Source of the DNA: CALNYS01 sp942490855 | Lineage (GTDB): Bacteria > Planctomycetota > Phycisphaerae > Phycisphaerales > UBA1924 | DNA: 64,000 nucleotides | Direction: 5' to 3' | Assembly (NCBI GenBank): GCA_942490855.1 | Contig: CALNYS010000002.1 | Span: 196,336-260,335, forward strand | Shown here: positions 23,476-32,387 of the stretch, in pieces | How positions within the stretch are numbered: position 1 is the first letter of the stretch | How the letters are laid out: every line of letters begins with the position of its first letter | Position numbers and translations under genes: made by a program | Notes under the pieces: generated by a model | The model's input: the letters and a program-made list of their open reading frames with translations, nothing else | Told to the model about the DNA's origin: nothing | The model's database searches: none

Positions 23476-26400
23476 ACATCGTCGGCCTCGCGATCAAGAA
23501 GCCCGTCGGCGTCGCCGTGGGCGTGCTGCTCCTGGTGATGTTCGGCCTCATCGGGCTGGGCGCGATCCCCGTGCAGCTCGTGCCGCAGGTGGACCGCCCC
23601 CAGATCACCGTCACCACGGCGTGGCCCGGGCGCAGCCCCGACGAGATCGTCGACGAGATCACCCGCGAGCAGGAGGACGTGCTCAAGAACGTGTCGGACC
23701 TCAAGTCCATGCGTTCGATGACGAGCCAGGGGACGGCGGAGATCTCGCTCGAGTTCTACGTCAACACGGACCTCACCCGCGCGCTCCAGGAGGTTTCCGA
23801 CGCGCTGCGTCAGGTGCCCGAGTACCCCGAGGAGGTTGACGAGCCGATCATCGTCAGCGCCGCGGGCGGCGACTCCAAGCCGATCGCGTGGATCATCCTC
23901 GACGTCTCCCCCGAGGGACGCGCCCTGTTCCCGAACTTTGACATCTCGACGCTCCAGGACTCGGTCGACGACGAGATCGCCCCGTTCCTCGAGCGCATCG
24001 GCGGCGTGGCGCAGGTCAACGTCTTCGGCGGGCGCGAGCGCGAGGTGCGCGTGTACGTGGACCTCACCGCGCTTGCCCAGCGCGACCTGAGCCCGACGGA
24101 CGTCGCCGCCGCCCTGCGCGACGAGAACCGCAACACCTCCGCGGGCTCCATCGAAGAATCCAAGCGCGACTACCGCGTGCGTCTGACCGGGCAGTTCGAG
24201 ACGGTCGACGACGCCCTGCGCACCATCATCGCCTTCCGCGACGGCGCGCCCGTCTACCTCGGGGACGTCGCGACGGCCGAGATGGGCTACCAGCGCCAGC
24301 GCGGGTTCGTGCGTTCCAACGGATCGCGCGCCATCGCCGTCAACGCCATCCGCGAGACCGGCGCCAACACCATCGCGGTCATGGACGAGCTCAAGCTCCG
24401 CCTCGACGACATCCGCGCCAACATCCTCCCCCACCTGCACCCCGACGTCGGGCCCTACCTCCGCTTCACCCAGGTCCACGACGAGACCGTCTATATCAAC
24501 TCGTCCATCGAGCTGGTCACCCAGAACCTCTACGTCGGCGGCGGGATCGCGGCGATCGTCCTCCTCCTGTTCCTCCGTTCGTTCGTCTCGACGGGCGTGA
24601 TCGCGCTGGCGATCCCCATCTCCGTCATCGGGACGTTCCTGATCATGCTCGGGCTCGGGCGCACGCTGAACATCATCTCCCTCGCGGGCCTCGCGTTCGC
24701 CGTGGGCATGGTGGTGGACAACGCGATCGTCGTCCTCGAGAACATCAACCGGCGCCTGCGCGACGGCGAGCCCCCGATGACGGCCGCCTACCGCGGCGGG
24801 CGCGAGGTCTGGGGCGCGATCCTCGCGTCCACACTCACCACCATCGCGGTCTTCGTTCCCATCCTTACTATCCAGGAGGAGGCCGGGCAGCTCTTCCGCG
24901 ACATCGCGCTGGCGATCGTCGCGTCGGTCAGCCTCTCGCTCGTCGTCTCCATCACCGTCATCCCCGCCGCCTGCTCGCGCTGGCTGCGCACCCCCTGCGC
25001 GCACGGGAAGCTCCGCACCGCCTGGGACGAGCTCTTCGGGATCGCCCCGATGCTCGGGAGGCTCAACGACCGCATCGGGCGCGCCATGCTCTGGCTGATG
25101 TCCGGCTGGCGCGGCTGGACCATCCGCCCCGCCATCATCTTCGTGATGACCGTCGCCAGTCTCGCCGGCGCGATCGCTCTCGCCCCGCCGCTGGACTACC
25201 TCCCCACCGGCAATCAGAACCTCGTCTTCGGCGGGATGCTCATGCCCGGCGGGTACTCGCAGGATCAGATGGACTCCATCGCCGAGCGTCTCGAGAGCAT
25301 CATCCAGCCCTACCACGCCGCGGCGGATGACCCGTCGCTCCTGACGACGCTCGACGCCATCCCGCGCAACCCCTTCGGCCCCCCCGGCGGCCCGGTCTTC
25401 GACCCGGTCCCCATCCGCCAGTACTTCATCGGGTCGTTCGGCGGCGGGATGTTCGTGGGCGCCAAGTCCGCCGACCCGTCGCGCGTCATCCCCGTCGGCA
25501 CGCTCGTCTCGCAGGCGATGAACACGATCCCCGACAGCTTCGGCGGGGCGAGCCAGTCGTCGATCTTCCAGAACGTGGGCGACGGGTCGAGCAACGCGAT
25601 CCAGGTCGAGATCGCCGGGTCGGACCTCGATCGCGTGCGCACCGCGGCGCAGGCGGTGTACAACGCGTCGACGCCCATCTACGGGTTCGCCGACGTGCGC
25701 CCGACCCCCACGAACTTCAACCTGCCGCAGCAGGAGTTCCGCATCGTGCTCACGCGCACCGCGCGCGAGCTGGGCGTGCGCACCAGCGACCTCTCGGTCC
25801 CGATCCGCACCCTCTTTGACGGCGCGTTCGTGGGCGAGTTCCGCACCGACGGCGACGCGATCGACATCGTGCTCCTGCCCAAGGGCGGGCGCCTCTCGGG
25901 CCTTGCCCAGATGCCCTCGATCCCCGTCAAGACGCCCGCGGGCCCGGTCGTCCCGCTCGACACGCTCGTGGAGATCAAGCGCGACCGCGCCCCGGCGCAG
26001 ATCCGGCGCATCGAGCGCCTCCCCGGCGTGACCATCGAGATCACCCCCCCCGCCGACAAGGCGCTCGAAGAGGTGATGACGCAGATCCGCAACGACATCA
26101 TCGCGCCGCTGCGCGCGTCGGGCGCGATCGACTCCTCCATGCGCATCACCCTCGAGGGCACCGCCGCGCAGCTCGACGAGGTCAAGGCCGCCCTCTTCGG
26201 CGCCCCGCCCGCCGAGCGCCACGCCGCCGGGTGGCAGTCGCTCTTTCAGCTCATCGCCCTCGGGCTGGCGCTGGCCGGCGGCGTCGGGCTCGTCTTCGGG
26301 ATCGTCCGCGGCGCGGTGCGGAAGCGCACGTCGTTCATCTACGGCGGGGTCGGCGCGATCGCGCTGGCGCTGCTGCTCGCGGGCGTCCTCGTGGTCGTCG

Positions 26401-27035
26401 CGATGCGCCCCGAGCTCGGGACCGCCCGCTTCATGTGGGCGCTCGTCGTCACGTACCTGCTGATGTGCGCGCTCTTCGAGAGCTTTATCTACCCCGTGGT
26501 GATCATGATCACGGTGCCGCTCGCCGTCGTGGGCGGGTTCCTCGGGCTCACGATCGTCCACAACCAGACGCTCGCCGACCCCTACCTCAACACGCAGCAG
26601 CTCGACGTGCTCACGATGCTCGGGTTCATCATCCTCATCGGCGTCGTCGTCAACAACGCGATCCTCATCGTCCACCAGGCGCTGAACTTCATGCGCGGCG
26701 AGGACGGGCTGGCGCACGAGCCGCTCGAAGCCGTCGCGATGAGCGTCAAGACCCGCATCCGCCCCATCTTCATGAGCACCGCGACGAGCGTCGGCGGCAT
26801 GCTCCCGCTCGTGCTCTTCCCGGGCGCGGGCTCCGAGATGTACCGCGGCCTCGGCTCCGTCGTCATCGGCGGGCTGCTCGTCTCGACGATCTTCACCCTC
26901 GCGCTCACCCCCCTGCTGCTCTCGCTCGTCCTCGACATGTCGTCGGGCCTCAACGAGCTGCTGGGGCGCAAGAACGAGGTCGAGAAATTCCTCGAGCGCG
27001 AGAAGCAACAGGAAGCCGAGCTCGCGACAGTGTGA
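23472..27035 (+). CDS. RND multidrug-efflux-type inner-membrane transporter (AcrB/HAE1 family)
   Basis: A 1187-residue proton-driven efflux pump. It starts MNIVGLAIKKPVGVAVGVLLLVMFGLIGLGAIP (helix 1), then PQVDRPQITVTTAWPGRSPDEIVDEIT, the porter subdomains, and the second membrane block beginning YVGGGIAAIVLLLFLRSFVSTGVIALAIPISVIGTFLIM. Helix 4 reads SLAGLAFAVGMVVDNAIVVLENINR, carrying the Asp proton-relay residue. The second half repeats the layout (MLGFIILIGVVVNNAILIVHQALNF). At about 1190 residues it is longer than AcrB (about 1050), with extra sequence after helix 7 (QFRDPSLLTTLDAIPRNPFGPP region) and around 920-970 (an additional hydrophobic pair). Substrate not predictable. Operonic with the adaptor; no local regulator. 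Confidence 0.94.
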   Translation: MNIVGLAIKKPVGVAVGVLLLVMFGLIGLGAIPVQLVPQVDRPQITVTTAWPGRSPDEIVDEITREQEDVLKNVSDLKSMRSMTSQGTAEISLEFYVNTDLTRALQEVSDALRQVPEYPEEVDEPIIVSAAGGDSKPIAWIILDVSPEGRALFPNFDISTLQDSVDDEIAPFLERIGGVAQVNVFGGREREVRVYVDLTALAQRDLSPTDVAAALRDENRNTSAGSIEESKRDYRVRLTGQFETVDDALRTIIAFRDGAPVYLGDVATAEMGYQRQRGFVRSNGSRAIAVNAIRETGANTIAVMDELKLRLDDIRANILPHLHPDVGPYLRFTQVHDETVYINSSIELVTQNLYVGGGIAAIVLLLFLRSFVSTGVIALAIPISVIGTFLIMLGLGRTLNIISLAGLAFAVGMVVDNAIVVLENINRRLRDGEPPMTAAYRGGREVWGAILASTLTTIAVFVPILTIQEEAGQLFRDIALAIVASVSLSLVVSITVIPAACSRWLRTPCAHGKLRTAWDELFGIAPMLGRLNDRIGRAMLWLMSGWRGWTIRPAIIFVMTVASLAGAIALAPPLDYLPTGNQNLVFGGMLMPGGYSQDQMDSIAERLESIIQPYHAAADDPSLLTTLDAIPRNPFGPPGGPVFDPVPIRQYFIGSFGGGMFVGAKSADPSRVIPVGTLVSQAMNTIPDSFGGASQSSIFQNVGDGSSNAIQVEIAGSDLDRVRTAAQAVYNASTPIYGFADVRPTPTNFNLPQQEFRIVLTRTARELGVRTSDLSVPIRTLFDGAFVGEFRTDGDAIDIVLLPKGGRLSGLAQMPSIPVKTPAGPVVPLDTLVEIKRDRAPAQIRRIERLPGVTIEITPPADKALEEVMTQIRNDIIAPLRASGAIDSSMRITLEGTAAQLDEVKAALFGAPPAERHAAGWQSLFQLIALGLALAGGVGLVFGIVRGAVRKRTSFIYGGVGAIALALLLAGVLVVVAMRPELGTARFMWALVVTYLLMCALFESFIYPVVIMITVPLAVVGGFLGLTIVHNQTLADPYLNTQQLDVLTMLGFIILIGVVVNNAILIVHQALNFMRGEDGLAHEPLEAVAMSVKTRIRPIFMSTATSVGGMLPLVLFPGAGSEMYRGLGSVVIGGLLVSTIFTLALTPLLLSLVLDMSSGLNELLGRKNEVEKFLEREKQQEAELATV

Positions 27036-27114
27036 GACTGGCGCGGGACGCGTCCGAGAACCCGCCGCTGATTTCGTGTTTCGACGCAGGCTCAGCGCGC
27101 GGTATTGTTCAAGC

Positions 27115-28170
27115 ATGAGACGCCAACTTGCTCTGACCATCGCGTGTGCGATCGCTTCCCCCGCGGTCGCCGGCCCCTGTGAACCCGCAACAGAAGGCCC
27201 CGAAAACTTCTTCGTCAGCGGCGTTGTGGACAGCGTCGAGACTGTCCTCGTGAACCCGTACTCGGGCGACGCCGTGGTCTACAGCGAGAGCGAAGCCCTC
27301 ATCCCCGACCGCTGCTACGACGGCGACGGCGGGAGCGACAACCTGCTCGGTTCGGGTTTCGCCGACGTGCTCTTCGAGCTCGACGCGCGCGTGCCGTCGC
27401 CCCTCTTCGTTGAAGTCGAGAACTTCTTCCTGAGCGACGGGAACGACATCCTCATCCTCGCCAACCCGGTGGAGCCGTACGTCGCGAGCCCCGCCGAAAG
27501 CCCGGACGCGTTTGAGGTCCTGGCCTTCGCCGGGAGCGGGAACGACATCGTCTGGCTCGACGCGACCCGCGACCTCATCAGCGGCTCGATCGGGAACGAC
27601 CATCTTGACGGCGGCCCCGGGGACGACTGGGTTCTCGGCGATGAGGGCAACGACACGGTGCTGGGCGGGGATGGGAACGACATCGTGTCAGGCGCCTCGG
27701 GCATCAACACGGTCTCGGGCGGGCCGGGTTCCGATGTCATCTCCTACAACCCCGACGAGGGCGTCACCACGATCATCGAGCCCCCGGACGGGGAGATCGA
27801 CGTCATCGAGACCCTCATCGTGCTCACGCCGGACGACTTCACCTTCTACCGGCGCGGCGACGACCTGATCATCGATGTCGCAGACGGCGGGAAGTTCATC
27901 ATCGAAGGGCAGTACAGCGAGCCCGGACGCGGCGTGGACGAGCTGCGCTACGACGAGAAGCAGCCCCCCATCGACCTGCGCAGCGTCGAGACAATCCTCG
28001 TCGGCGCCTGCCCGACGGACCTCGACGGCGACTGCATGACCGGCGCGGGCGACCTCGCGACGCTCCTTGCCGCGTGGGGCGCCGACGGCGCGGACCTCGA
28101 TGGCGATTCCGTCACCGGCGCGAGCGATCTGGCGATCATGCTCGCCGCGTGGGGCGGCTGCCTCGACTGA
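27115..28170 (+). CDS. Secreted RTX-type calcium-repeat protein with dockerin tail
   Basis: A 351-residue exported protein. Signal peptide MRRQLALTIACAIASPAVAG. Residues about 155-215 are RTX nonapeptide repeats (GSIGNDHLDGGPGDDWVLGD, EGNDTVLGGDGNDIVSG, GGPGSDVIS), which fold as a calcium-loaded parallel beta roll, followed by an RTX-associated segment ISYNPDEGVTTIIEPPDGEID and DDFTFYRRGDDLIIDVADGG as found in haemolysin-type proteins. The C-terminus has two dockerin-like units (DLDGDCMTGAGDLATLLAAWG, DLDGDSVTGASDLAIMLAAWG). No catalytic domain is visible. It is a separate unit 79 bases after the RND gene. Joining RTX and dockerin modules suggests a calcium-dependent surface protein. Confidence 0.87.
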   Translation: MRRQLALTIACAIASPAVAGPCEPATEGPENFFVSGVVDSVETVLVNPYSGDAVVYSESEALIPDRCYDGDGGSDNLLGSGFADVLFELDARVPSPLFVEVENFFLSDGNDILILANPVEPYVASPAESPDAFEVLAFAGSGNDIVWLDATRDLISGSIGNDHLDGGPGDDWVLGDEGNDTVLGGDGNDIVSGASGINTVSGGPGSDVISYNPDEGVTTIIEPPDGEIDVIETLIVLTPDDFTFYRRGDDLIIDVADGGKFIIEGQYSEPGRGVDELRYDEKQPPIDLRSVETILVGACPTDLDGDCMTGAGDLATLLAAWGADGADLDGDSVTGASDLAIMLAAWGGCLD

Positions 28171-28191
28171 ACGCGCCGCTATCCTTCGGGC

Positions 28192-28938
28192 ATGAGCGAC
28201 CCCGTCACCGCCCCCGACCGCCTGCCCATCGTCGCCCCGTCGATCCTCTCGGCGGACTTTGCCAACATGGAAGCCGAGTGCCGAACCGTCCTGCGCGACG
28301 ACCTCGGCGGGACGGCCGGCCCCGACGGCGGCGACTGGCTGCACCTGGACGTCATGGACGGGCACTTCGTCCCCAACCTGACGATGGGCCCCGACCTCTG
28401 CAAGGCGCTGCGCCGATCGTTCCCCGACGTCGTGCTCGACGTCCACCTGATGATCGAAGACCCCCACCGCTTCGTGCAGCCCTTCGCCGACGCGGGGGCG
28501 GACGTCTTCTGCTTCCACGTCGAGCCGGCGGTCGGCATCTACCGCTCCAAGGGCCCCGTCGAGGGCCCGCCGCGCTACGACGCGCGGAAGCTCGCCGAGG
28601 AGGTGCGCGCCGCGGGCATGCGCCCCGGGCTGGCGATCAACCCGCCCACGCCCGACGAGGAGGCCCTCGCCCTCGTCGAGCACTTCGACATGATCCTCGT
28701 GATGAGCATCAACCCGGGGTTCAGCGGGCAGTCGTTCATGCCCGAGACGCTCGACACCACCCGCGCGGTGCGGGCGCTGCTGCGCGACGACCAGCGCCTT
28801 CAGATGGATGGCGGGGTCTCGCCGGCGAACGCCCAAGCCGTCCGCGAGGCGGGGTGCGACGTGCTGGTCGCGGCGTCGGCGATCTTCGGGAAGCCGGCGA
28901 GTGAACGCCCGGGCGTCATCAAGGCCCTGCGCGGCTGA
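28192..28938 (+). CDS. rpe: Ribulose-phosphate 3-epimerase
   Basis: A 248-residue TIM-barrel enzyme interconverting ribulose 5-phosphate and xylulose 5-phosphate in the pentose phosphate pathway. Signatures are VAPSILSADFANMEAE, DWLHLDVMDGHFVPNLTMGPD (metal-binding His and Asp), VHLMIEDPHRFV, AINPPTP, MSINPGFSGQSFMPETL and MDGGVSPANAQAVREAGCDVLVAASAIFG (outlines). All metal ligands and catalytic Asp residues are present. It is slightly longer than the usual 220-230 residues because of insertions around GPDGG and SKGPVEGPPR. It starts 21 bases after the RTX-dockerin gene. Confidence 0.96.
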   Translation: MSDPVTAPDRLPIVAPSILSADFANMEAECRTVLRDDLGGTAGPDGGDWLHLDVMDGHFVPNLTMGPDLCKALRRSFPDVVLDVHLMIEDPHRFVQPFADAGADVFCFHVEPAVGIYRSKGPVEGPPRYDARKLAEEVRAAGMRPGLAINPPTPDEEALALVEHFDMILVMSINPGFSGQSFMPETLDTTRAVRALLRDDQRLQMDGGVSPANAQAVREAGCDVLVAASAIFGKPASERPGVIKALRG

Positions 28939-29052
28939 TTTACCGATCAAACACCGATCATATTCTCGCGATCAGGGCGGCTTTCGCCTATGATCCCGCC
29001 GCCGGCGCGGGTATCCTCCCCGGCTTGACCGCGCCCCGGCGCCAAGGACCCT

Positions 29053-29679
29053 ATGCCCAAGGACACCGATCTCAAGCTCGTCTTTTTCCGCAGCGGCCCC
29101 ACCGACTGGGACGAGGCGGAGCGTCTCCAGGGACGCAGCGACCTGCCCCTGAGCGCTTCGGGCCAGGCCTCGCTCGCGGACCTCGTTGAGACCACCCTGA
29201 GCGAGCTCGGCTCCCCGCCCAAGCTGGTGCTCGCGGGCCCCGACGAGGCCAGCGCCCGCGTCGCGGAGATCGTCGCGGAGCAGTCCGGCGCCAAGAAGCG
29301 CGGGATGGACGCGCTGGCCGCGCTCCACTGCGGGCTGTGGGAAGGCCGGCTGGAGTCGGAGATCGCCGAGCGGTCGCCCAAGGCGTTCCGCCCGTGGAAG
29401 CAGGACCCGACGAGCGCGTCGCCGCCCGAGGGCGAGTCGATCCTCGACGCGCAGGCCCGTGTGCTCGACGCGCTGGCGCGGGGCATCGAGAAGGTGTCCA
29501 GCGGCCCGGTCATCGTCGCGCTGCGCCCGATCCCGCTGGCGCTGGCGCGCCTGGCGGTCGAGGGGCGCCCGCTCTCCCAGATGTGGGACGCCGTGAACGA
29601 AACCCCCCGCGTGTGGACGGTCACCGCCCCGCGCTCCGTCTTCCGCAACCGCACCCGACCGCTCGACGCCAGCGCGTAA
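29053..29679 (+). CDS. Histidine-phosphatase-fold protein lacking both catalytic histidines
   Basis: A 208-residue protein with the phosphoglycerate-mutase-like layout: LKLVFFRSGPTDWDEAERLQGRSDLPLSASGQASL (outline), a mid region HCGLWEGRLESEI, EGESILDAQARVLDAL, and a C-terminal GPVIVALRPIPLALARLAVEG. In active members the first block is RHG with a phospho-accepting His; here it is Arg13-Ser14-Gly15. The later His of the VSHG motif is replaced by Arg158 in ALRP. The Glu of WEG is kept. Phosphatase activity is therefore very unlikely and a binding or regulatory role is inferred. It precedes accD by 23 bases on the same strand, so it may be cotranscribed with it. Confidence 0.85.
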   Translation: MPKDTDLKLVFFRSGPTDWDEAERLQGRSDLPLSASGQASLADLVETTLSELGSPPKLVLAGPDEASARVAEIVAEQSGAKKRGMDALAALHCGLWEGRLESEIAERSPKAFRPWKQDPTSASPPEGESILDAQARVLDALARGIEKVSSGPVIVALRPIPLALARLAVEGRPLSQMWDAVNETPRVWTVTAPRSVFRNRTRPLDASA

Positions 29680-29702
29680 CCCTCCGCGAGCACACCCACG
29701 CC

Positions 29703-30620
29703 ATGACTCAGGCCGACACATCGCAGACCGACGCGAAGCGACTCACCGAGAACGCGGACACCAACCGCGAGACCTCCACGCCCGAGCCCCCCAAGACGTG
29801 GGCCGAGGTGAAGGTCTCGACGCGCAAGGCCTCCATCCCCGAGGGCCTCTGGCTGAGCTGCCCGGGCTGCGAGAAGATGATCTTCCGCAAGCAGATGGAG
29901 GCCAACCTCCACGTCTGCCCGCAGTGCGAGCACCACTTCCGCATCGGCGCCCGCGAGCGCATCAACCAGCTCATGGACGACGGCGCCTTCGAGCCGCTCT
30001 TTACCAACCTCCGCTGCGCCGACCCGCTGAACTTCGTCGACCGGCGCGCCTACCCCGAGCGCCTCAAGGCCGAGCAGGAACGCACGGGCGAGAACGAGGG
30101 CGCCCAGGCCGGCGTCGGGTTCATCAAGGGCCGGCGCGTCGCGCTGTGCTGCCTCGACCTCACCTTCTTCATGGGCTCGATGGGCTCGGTCGTGGGCGAG
30201 ACGCTCACCCGCACCATCGAGCACGCCGCCGAGCGCGACCTCCCGCTGGTCGTCATCTCCTGCTCGGGCGGCGCCCGCATGCAGGAGAGCACCCTCTCTC
30301 TGATGCAGATGGCCAAGACCAGCGCCGCACTCGCCCGCTACGACGACGCCGGCGGGCTCTTCATCTCCGTCCTGACCGACCCGACCACGGGCGGCGTCAC
30401 CGCGAGCTTCGCGATGCTGGGCGACGTGATCCTCGCCGAGCCCAAGGCGCTCATCGGCTTCGCCGGCCCGCGCGTCATCAAGCAGACCATCCGCCAGGAC
30501 CTGCCCGAGGGCTTCCAGCGCTCCGAGTACCTCCAGCACACGGGCATGGTCGACCGCGTCGTCCACCGCGCCGAACTCCGCAACGAGATCGCGCGCCTGA
30601 TCGACTACGCCGGCAAGTAA
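29703..30620 (+). CDS. accD: Acetyl-CoA carboxylase carboxyltransferase subunit beta
   Basis: A 305-residue subunit of the carboxyltransferase that moves CO2 from biotin to acetyl-CoA, the first step of fatty-acid synthesis. A variable N-terminal tail (residues 1-45, Thr/Glu rich) leads to a four-cysteine zinc ribbon (Cys53, Cys56, Cys72, Cys75: CPGC...CPQC), then the crotonase-like domain with GFIKGRRVALCCLDLTFFMGSMGSVVGE, VVISCSGGARMQESTLSLMQM, SVLTDPTTGGVTASFAMLGDVILAEPKALIGFAGPRVI and PEGFQRSEYLQHTGMVD (outlines). The start at 29703 was chosen because upstream frame sequence overlaps the preceding gene. The accA partner is not in the window. Confidence 0.96.
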   Translation: MTQADTSQTDAKRLTENADTNRETSTPEPPKTWAEVKVSTRKASIPEGLWLSCPGCEKMIFRKQMEANLHVCPQCEHHFRIGARERINQLMDDGAFEPLFTNLRCADPLNFVDRRAYPERLKAEQERTGENEGAQAGVGFIKGRRVALCCLDLTFFMGSMGSVVGETLTRTIEHAAERDLPLVVISCSGGARMQESTLSLMQMAKTSAALARYDDAGGLFISVLTDPTTGGVTASFAMLGDVILAEPKALIGFAGPRVIKQTIRQDLPEGFQRSEYLQHTGMVDRVVHRAELRNEIARLIDYAGK

Positions 30621-30647
30621 GCGCGCGTCGCGAGCACGCCTCCGCCC

Positions 30648-30680
30648 CCCTCTCCCCCGGGGAGAGGGCCGGGGTGAGGG
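30648..30680. repeat. Dispersed GC-rich palindromic repeat (single copy)
   Basis: A 10-bp perfect hairpin, CCCTCTCCCC / C / GGGGAGAGGG (30648-30668), with the tail CCGGGGTGAGGG. It shares stem and tail with the hairpin-B units near 53.3-54.1 kb, but the loop is a single base. It lies between accD and lnt. Confidence 0.75.
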
Positions 30681-30713
30681 CTCCCCACCTCCCTCACCTC
30701 TACACTCCCCCCC

Positions 30714-32387
30714 ATGCGCCCGCTCCTCCCCACCGCGCCCCTCGCTCGCGCCGCCGTGCTCGGTCTTGCGCACGCGCTCCTGCTAATCCTCGCATTCCCA
30801 CCCGTCTTCCTCCCGCTCGTCGCGCTGCTGATCCCCCTGCCCGCGCTGCTCGCGACGCGCATCGAAGAGAAACCAAAGCGAGCCGCGCTCGTCTTCGGCC
30901 TCGCGACCGCCCCCGCGTGGGTCTTCTTCCACCGCTGGCTGATCGACGTGACCCTCGCCGGCTACCCCTTCCTCGTTCTCATCCTGTGCCTCTACGCGAC
31001 GCTCTTCGTGCTCGTCGCGCGCCGCGCCGCGCGCGTCATGCCGTGGTGGATCGCCGCCCCCCTCGCGTGGACCGCGGTCGAGTTCTTCCGCGGGCAGATC
31101 GCGTTCGACGGGTACCCGTGGTACCTGACGGCGCAGCCGCTGGTCGCGACGTGGCTCGCCCTCCCTCTGCCCACCATCGGCGTCTACGCGACCGGCGGGC
31201 TCGTCGCACTTATCGCGTCCACGCTGATCACCCGACGCTTCCGTGTGCTGATCTACGGTGGAGCCGCCCTGCTCGCGCTGCTGTTCGTCGGGGCGCTCTG
31301 GTCGGCGTACAAATGGATCGGCGATGTGCGCGTCGCGGTGGTCCAGACCAACGTCCCGCAGGACAACAAGACCGGCTGGACGCTCGAACAGCGCCGGAGC
31401 GACTTCGACCGCTTCATCGATCTGACGCGCAAGGCCGCAGCGAGCAACCCGCCGCCGCATCTGATCGTGTGGCCCGAGACAATGTTCCCCGGGCTCGCGC
31501 TCGACGCCGAATCGCTTGCGACTCTCGAGGCGGCCAACCTCACCTACGCCGACGGCACACCGCTGACGTACTTCTCCGATCGCCTGCTCAATGTCCAGCT
31601 TGAGCTCGGCGTCCCGATGCTCGTCGGCGCGATCGCCTACGACGACCTGCGTATCGAGCGCACCCCCGAGGGCGTCTCGTTCGAGCCCGGCGCGGAATAC
31701 AACAGCGCGATCCTGATCGCCGACGGACAGCCGCAGCCCGAGCGCTACGACAAGCTCCAGCTCACCCCATTCGGCGAGGTCATGCCGTACATTTCGTGGT
31801 CCGACTGGCTTGAGTCGAAGCTGCTCTCGATCGGCGCGCCCGGGATGGCGTTTAGCCTCAAAGCGGGCGACCGCGCTACGGTCTTCGAACTGGACCTGCT
31901 CGGGCCGACGGGCGTGGAGCTGACGTTCCGGTTCGCCACCCCGATATGCTTCGAAGCGACGATGCCCGGCGTCTGCCGCCGCCTCACGTACGGCGAGGAC
32001 GGGCGGCGCGTCAACGCACTGATTCAGCTCACCAACGACGGGTGGTTCGGCGACTACGACGGCGGGCGGGAGACGCACCTGCTTCTGGCGATGTGCCGAG
32101 CGACCGAGCTCGGAGTCCCGGTGATCCGCGCCGCGAACACCGGGATCTCGACTTCCAGCGAAGGATCAGTGCCCTTGCGACGAGACGGCGTCCTGCACAA
32201 CGTCATCCCTTTCCAGATCGGCGCCGGCACCATCTACGGCCGTTACCTCGGCGACGCCCTCGGGTGGCTCGCCCTGCTCGGAACTTTCGCGGGCGTCCTC
32301 GTGTCTTTCCGAAAGAAGAAGACGCCCCCCACATCGGACCCCGCCCCGGACCCCGAATCGGACCCCGCCCCGGAGACCGCCGCATGA
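30714..32387 (+). CDS. lnt: Apolipoprotein N-acyltransferase
   Basis: A 557-residue inner-membrane enzyme adding the third acyl chain to lipoproteins. The N-terminal half has six or so helices (for example LARAAVLGLAHALLLILAF, PFLVLILCLYATLFVLVA). From about residue 205 comes a carbon-nitrogen hydrolase domain: VRVAVVQTNVPQDNK, catalytic Glu255 (LIVWPETMFPG), Lys347 (ERYDKLQLTPFGE) and nucleophile Cys412 (TPICFEA), then ALIQLTNDGWFGD. All three catalytic residues are present. A last helix (LGWLALLGTFAGVLVSF) precedes a proline-rich tail with repeated DP motifs. The next gene starts inside its stop codon (ATGA) and encodes a lipoprotein. Confidence 0.94.
   Translation: MRPLLPTAPLARAAVLGLAHALLLILAFPPVFLPLVALLIPLPALLATRIEEKPKRAALVFGLATAPAWVFFHRWLIDVTLAGYPFLVLILCLYATLFVLVARRAARVMPWWIAAPLAWTAVEFFRGQIAFDGYPWYLTAQPLVATWLALPLPTIGVYATGGLVALIASTLITRRFRVLIYGGAALLALLFVGALWSAYKWIGDVRVAVVQTNVPQDNKTGWTLEQRRSDFDRFIDLTRKAAASNPPPHLIVWPETMFPGLALDAESLATLEAANLTYADGTPLTYFSDRLLNVQLELGVPMLVGAIAYDDLRIERTPEGVSFEPGAEYNSAILIADGQPQPERYDKLQLTPFGEVMPYISWSDWLESKLLSIGAPGMAFSLKAGDRATVFELDLLGPTGVELTFRFATPICFEATMPGVCRRLTYGEDGRRVNALIQLTNDGWFGDYDGGRETHLLLAMCRATELGVPVIRAANTGISTSSEGSVPLRRDGVLHNVIPFQIGAGTIYGRYLGDALGWLALLGTFAGVLVSFRKKKTPPTSDPAPDPESDPAPETAA

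Noticed and set aside
22803..27140. A 1445-codon open frame on the minus strand opposite the RND genes
   Set aside because: It is very rich in Arg, Asp, Glu and His, has no domain, and mirrors the plus-strand RND genes whose motifs are certain. Long antisense frames are expected at this GC content.
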